Assembly (NCBI RefSeq): GCF_014191495.1
Contig: NZ_JACHWR010000005.1
Coordinates: 1-64,000 of the forward strand
DNA: 64,000 nt
DNA from: Nocardioides soli
Lineage (GTDB): Bacteria; Actinomycetota; Actinomycetes; Propionibacteriales; Nocardioidaceae
Reading direction: 5' to 3'
The notes beneath the pieces are model-generated. The model searched no databases. It was given only the letters and a program-made list of their open reading frames with translations, and was not told the DNA's origin. A program made the translations under genes and the position numbers. Position 1 is the first letter of the stretch. Every line of letters begins with the position of its first letter. Shown in pieces: positions 63,335 to 64,000 of the stretch.

Positions 63335-64000
63335 TGGAGGTCGTGCCGCTCTCCTCCGCCGCCGAGGCCGGTGCGGTCGCCGCCGACGCGATCGAGGCGC
63401 TGGTGCGCCGCCGGCCCGACGCCGTGCTCGGCCTGGCGACCGGGTCGAGCCCGCTCCCGACATACCAGGAGCTGATCCGCCGCCACCGGACCGGCGCCGG
63501 CCCGGCGTACGACGCGGTGCGCTGCTTCACCCTCGACGAGTACGTCGGGCTCCCCGCCGGCCACCCGGAGACCTACCGGGAGACGATCTTCCGCGAGTGC
63601 ACCGACGGCCTCGGCATCGCCCGCGACCGGGTGCGCAGCCCGGACCCGTCGCCCGACGGTCTCTCCGACGCCGGCCCTCGCTACGAGGCCGCGATCGAGG
63701 CCGCGGGCGGGGTCGACCTGCAGGTGCTCGGCATCGGCGGCGACGGTCACCTCGCCTTCAACGAGCCCGGCTCCTCCCTCGCCTCCGCCACCCGCCTGAA
63801 GACCCTCACCGCGCGGACCCGGCAGGACAACGCCCGCTTCTTCGGGTCGGTCGACCAGGTCCCCCAGCACGTGCTCACCCAGGGCCTCGGCACCATCCTG
63901 CGCGCCCGGCACCTGCTCTTCGTCGCCACCGGCGCGGCCAAGGCCGACGCGGTCGCCGCCGCCGTCGAGGGCCCGGTCTCCGCCTCCTGCCCCGCCTCGG
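63334..64000 (+). CDS. nagB: Glucosamine-6-phosphate deaminase, 3' end beyond window
   Basis: The first 222 codons of a NagB enzyme; the gene runs off the window. LGLATGSSPLPTYQEL (about 32-47), FTLDEYVGLP and LGIGGDGHLAFNEPGSS (about 130-147) are the family signatures, the last containing the catalytic His. It converts glucosamine-6-phosphate to fructose-6-phosphate and ammonia, the final step linking this operon to glycolysis. Its ATG overlaps the nagA stop by one base. Confidence 0.93.
   Translation, partial: MEVVPLSSAAEAGAVAADAIEALVRRRPDAVLGLATGSSPLPTYQELIRRHRTGAGPAYDAVRCFTLDEYVGLPAGHPETYRETIFRECTDGLGIARDRVRSPDPSPDGLSDAGPRYEAAIEAAGGVDLQVLGIGGDGHLAFNEPGSSLASATRLKTLTARTRQDNARFFGSVDQVPQHVLTQGLGTILRARHLLFVATGAAKADAVAAAVEGPVSASCPAS

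Overview
The window is very GC-rich, actinobacterial chromosomal DNA. GTG starts, four-base ATGA/GTGA gene overlaps, an MprA/MprB-type two-component pair, a HelD-type ATPase, a carboxyltransferase resembling AccD3, and many leaderless-looking promoters (TAnnnT six to eight bases before the start codon) all point to Actinomycetia. The style of the dispersed palindromic repeats suggests Nocardioidaceae (for example Nocardioides), but that genus-level placement is an inference. I see no rRNA, tRNA, phage, transposase or CRISPR. About 58 protein genes fill the window densely on both strands.

Layout. 1-5 kb: the 3' part of a DUF11 surface protein, an enoyl-CoA hydratase family gene and a HelD-like ATPase. 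5-10.5 kb: a PhzE/TrpEG-type fusion, pabA and pabB, then zwf. pabB carries an in-frame palindromic repeat. 10.6-16.8 kb (minus strand): GntR regulator, 4-TM membrane protein, low-molecular-weight phosphatase plus fructosamine kinase, mprA-mprB, DUF3558 lipoprotein, thioesterase. 16.9-19.5 kb: DDAH-like hydrolase, VanZ-like protein, aromatic aminotransferase. 19.5-27 kb: MFS/ArsR pair, secreted GH3 protein, YhgE/Pip exporter with a degenerate ABC partner, xenobiotic reductase of the YqjG/ECM4 type, SRPBCC protein. 27.3-30.9 kb: a three-gene 2-oxoacid dehydrogenase operon (E1 alpha, E1 beta, E2).

31-44 kb: DUF2804, patatin, SDR, acyl-CoA carboxyltransferase, NAD epimerase, an ECF sigma factor translationally coupled to an M1 metallopeptidase lipoprotein, an ABC-2 exporter, a Ser/Thr kinase, a secreted unknown, and paaN. 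44.5-55 kb: DHA2 exporter, a 4-TM protein divergent from a MerR regulator, amidohydrolase, GDSL lipoprotein, CDF metal transporter, NarL-type two-component system divergent from a FtsE/FtsX-like ABC transporter.

55.3-64 kb is one coherent amino-sugar operon: ROK repressor, substrate-binding lipoprotein, two sugar permeases, NagZ-like GH3 hexosaminidase, ROK kinase, a compact nagA and nagB (cut by the window end). It would import and hydrolyse chitobiose/GlcNAc oligomers, phosphorylate GlcNAc, deacetylate it and deaminate glucosamine-6-phosphate. Most junctions overlap by one to four bases.

The most unusual content is repeat DNA. A 99-bp nested palindrome forms exactly 33 codons inside pabB and belongs to a family also found between genes. 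A two-hairpin repeat sits just after three different stop codons. A 179-bp tandem duplication between the ROK kinase and nagA keeps an unbroken chain of ATGA overlaps by encoding two near-identical 60-residue reading frames. Several perfect palindromes use an arm or loop as a start or stop codon of a gene.
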